NCBI GenBank assembly: GCA_902791785.1
Contig: CADAXH010000078.1
Span: 1 to 6,210, forward strand
DNA: 6,210 nucleotides
Direction: 5' to 3'
Source: an uncultured Ruminococcus sp.
Lineage (GTDB): Bacteria > Bacillota > Clostridia > Oscillospirales > CAG-272
The position numbers were made by a program, and so were the translations under genes. How positions within the stretch are numbered: position 1 is the stretch's first letter; each line of letters begins with the position of its first letter. Below the pieces are notes generated by a model. It did not search any database. It had not been told where the DNA came from and saw only the letters and a program-made list of their open reading frames with translations. Shown piece by piece: positions 4,960 through 6,210 of this stretch.

Positions 4960-6210
4960 ATGGACGTGCCTTTATGGTTGCAGGTTATATTACAGCTCCT
5001 GCTCCAATTTATTCTCATCTTTTTGAATGCGGTGTTCGCATGTGCCGAAATCGCCGTCATTGAAATCAAAGGTACAAAATTAGACAAACTGGCTGAAGAC
5101 GGAAACAAGAAAGCCAGATCACTCAAAAAACTGGTGGACAGACCGGAAAAATTCCTGTCCACAATTCAGGTTGCAATTACTCTGTCAGGTTTCCTCGCCA
5201 GTGCATTTGCTGCCGAAAACTTCAGCGTTTATATAGTTAATGCCCTCAGTGGAAAAATCGGGATGTCGGACGGACTCATCAATACCATTTCCGTCATTCT
5301 CATCACACTCATTCTCTCTTATATAACCCTTATATTCGGAGAACTCGTTCCCAAAAGACTTGCAATAAAGAATCCTGTCAGGGCTTCCCTGGCACTTACA
5401 GGCATTGTAAGATTCGCTTCAATCATATTTGCTCCACTGGTCAAACTTCTTTCGCTCTCTACGAACGGTGTTCTGAGACTCATGAAAATTGATCCGAACG
5501 CGGACGACTCGGACGTTTCGGAAGAAGACATACGAATGATGGCTGATGCAGGTTCAGAGAGCGGTTCAATTGACGAAGAAGCGAATGAGATGATTCAGAA
5601 CGTTTTCGAATTTGATGACATCACAGTCGGAGAAATATCCACTCACAGAACAGAAATAATTGCGCTGTTCCAGGAAGATTCCGATGAGGACTGGGCAAAG
5701 ACCATTGATGAGGAAATACATACATTCTACCCTGTGGTCGATGAGGATCTTGACCATATAACAGGCCTTCTTGTGGCTGAAAAGTATTTCAGACTGAAGG
5801 ACAAATCCAGGGCAAATGTTCTCGCAAATGCTGTTGAAAAGCCAAAATATGTCGCACAGGTAATGAAAGCCGACATGCTTTTCAAAGAGATGAAAAAGGA
5901 ACAGAAAACAATTGCCATTGTCGTAGATGAATATGGCGGAACCTACGGAATCATCACCCTCAACGACCTGATTGAAGAAATAGTCGGAGATTTCAACGAG
6001 AGTGAAGATGATGCGGAGATCTATGTGAAAGAATCAGGCGACGGCTACCTTGTTTCAGGTCTGTCGGAAAAAGAGACTTTCGAAGAACTTTTTGACATTG
6101 ATCTTGAATCCGATGCTGCAACAGTGGGAGGATGGGTAACTGAAAAACTCGAGCAGATACCTGACGTCAAAGACGAATTCGTATATGACCACATAAAGGT
6201 TGTCGTGACG
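4960..6210 (+). CDS. CNNM/CorB-type transporter, hemolysin family (DUF21-CBS-CBS-CorC), 3' end outside window
   Basis: The frame stays open for 417 codons to the last base, so the gene is truncated by the window; family lengths of about 430-450 suggest only a few dozen residues are missing. Order of parts: a DUF21/CNNM membrane domain (about 1-175) with a first helix, the FACAEIAVIEIKGTKLDKLAE region, the pore-side segment FLSTIQVAITLSGFLASAFAAE (65-86) and the signature GELVPKRLAIKNP (127-139); an acidic linker, SEEDIRMMADAGSESGSIDEE (187-207), leading to EMIQNVFEFDD; CBS1 (about 222-280); CBS2 (about 285-345) with VVDEYGGTYGIITLNDLIEEIVGDF; and a CorC/HlyC domain from about 352. Members act in the cytoplasmic membrane in Mg2+ (and perhaps Co2+ or Na+) export or homeostasis, with the CBS pair binding adenine nucleotides. 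The conserved MTPRTD at the start of CBS1 reads STHRTE here. Expression probably depends on the upstream attenuator. Direction and ion specificity of transport cannot be read from the sequence; the old name hemolysin is not evidence of toxicity. Confidence 0.92.
   Translation, partial: MDVPLWLQVILQLLLQFILIFLNAVFACAEIAVIEIKGTKLDKLAEDGNKKARSLKKLVDRPEKFLSTIQVAITLSGFLASAFAAENFSVYIVNALSGKIGMSDGLINTISVILITLILSYITLIFGELVPKRLAIKNPVRASLALTGIVRFASIIFAPLVKLLSLSTNGVLRLMKIDPNADDSDVSEEDIRMMADAGSESGSIDEEANEMIQNVFEFDDITVGEISTHRTEIIALFQEDSDEDWAKTIDEEIHTFYPVVDEDLDHITGLLVAEKYFRLKDKSRANVLANAVEKPKYVAQVMKADMLFKEMKKEQKTIAIVVDEYGGTYGIITLNDLIEEIVGDFNESEDDAEIYVKESGDGYLVSGLSEKETFEELFDIDLESDAATVGGWVTEKLEQIPDVKDEFVYDHIKVVVT

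Noticed and set aside
4755..5162. 135-codon minus-strand ORF across the leader and start of the CNNM gene
   Set aside because: It runs antisense through the promoter, attenuator and the DUF21 domain. The plus-strand reading is a clear family match.

Overview
The window looks like a chromosomal segment of a Gram-positive, Clostridia-type (Firmicutes) bacterium. This is inferred from the moderately AT-rich composition, strong AGAGGTGAT and AGGAGG ribosome sites, sigma-A-like promoters with 17-base spacers, U-tailed terminators, and a secreted protein with a C-terminal membrane anchor and helical repeats of a kind common in gut Clostridia. No mobile element, rRNA, tRNA or CRISPR array is visible.

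Left part (1-2040): a two-gene plus-strand unit. The first gene encodes a four-helix membrane protein with CvpA-like topology and a large outside domain. Its most credible start is a TTG at 129, because the GTG at 120 lies inside the Shine-Dalgarno sequence. Seven bases after it begins a TIM-barrel sugar phosphate isomerase/epimerase with a complete-looking metal site. A hairpin with an A-tract before it and a T-tract after it (1997-2039) ends this unit and also the converging surface-protein gene.

Middle (2058-4592): a minus-strand gene for an 844-residue surface protein: signal peptide, two cohesin-like beta domains, a B-repeat-like module, an unassigned beta region, four 52-residue helical repeats and a C-terminal transmembrane anchor with no sortase motif. 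It has its own extended -10 promoter.

Right part (4700-6210): a divergent control region, then a CNNM/CorB-type (hemolysin family, DUF21-CBS-CBS-CorC) membrane protein that runs off the window in frame. It is a real gene although it has no stop codon here. Its promoter (TTGACA-17-TAAAAT) leads into a leader of about 150 bases holding a candidate 17-codon serine-rich upstream ORF, a stem inside that ORF and a factor-independent terminator ahead of the gene's ribosome site. This is the architecture of a transcription attenuator. Because members of this family move or sense Mg2+ and other divalent cations, the leader may be an ion-responsive or translation-responsive switch. I could not match it to any riboswitch class I know, and it is the best candidate here for something undescribed.
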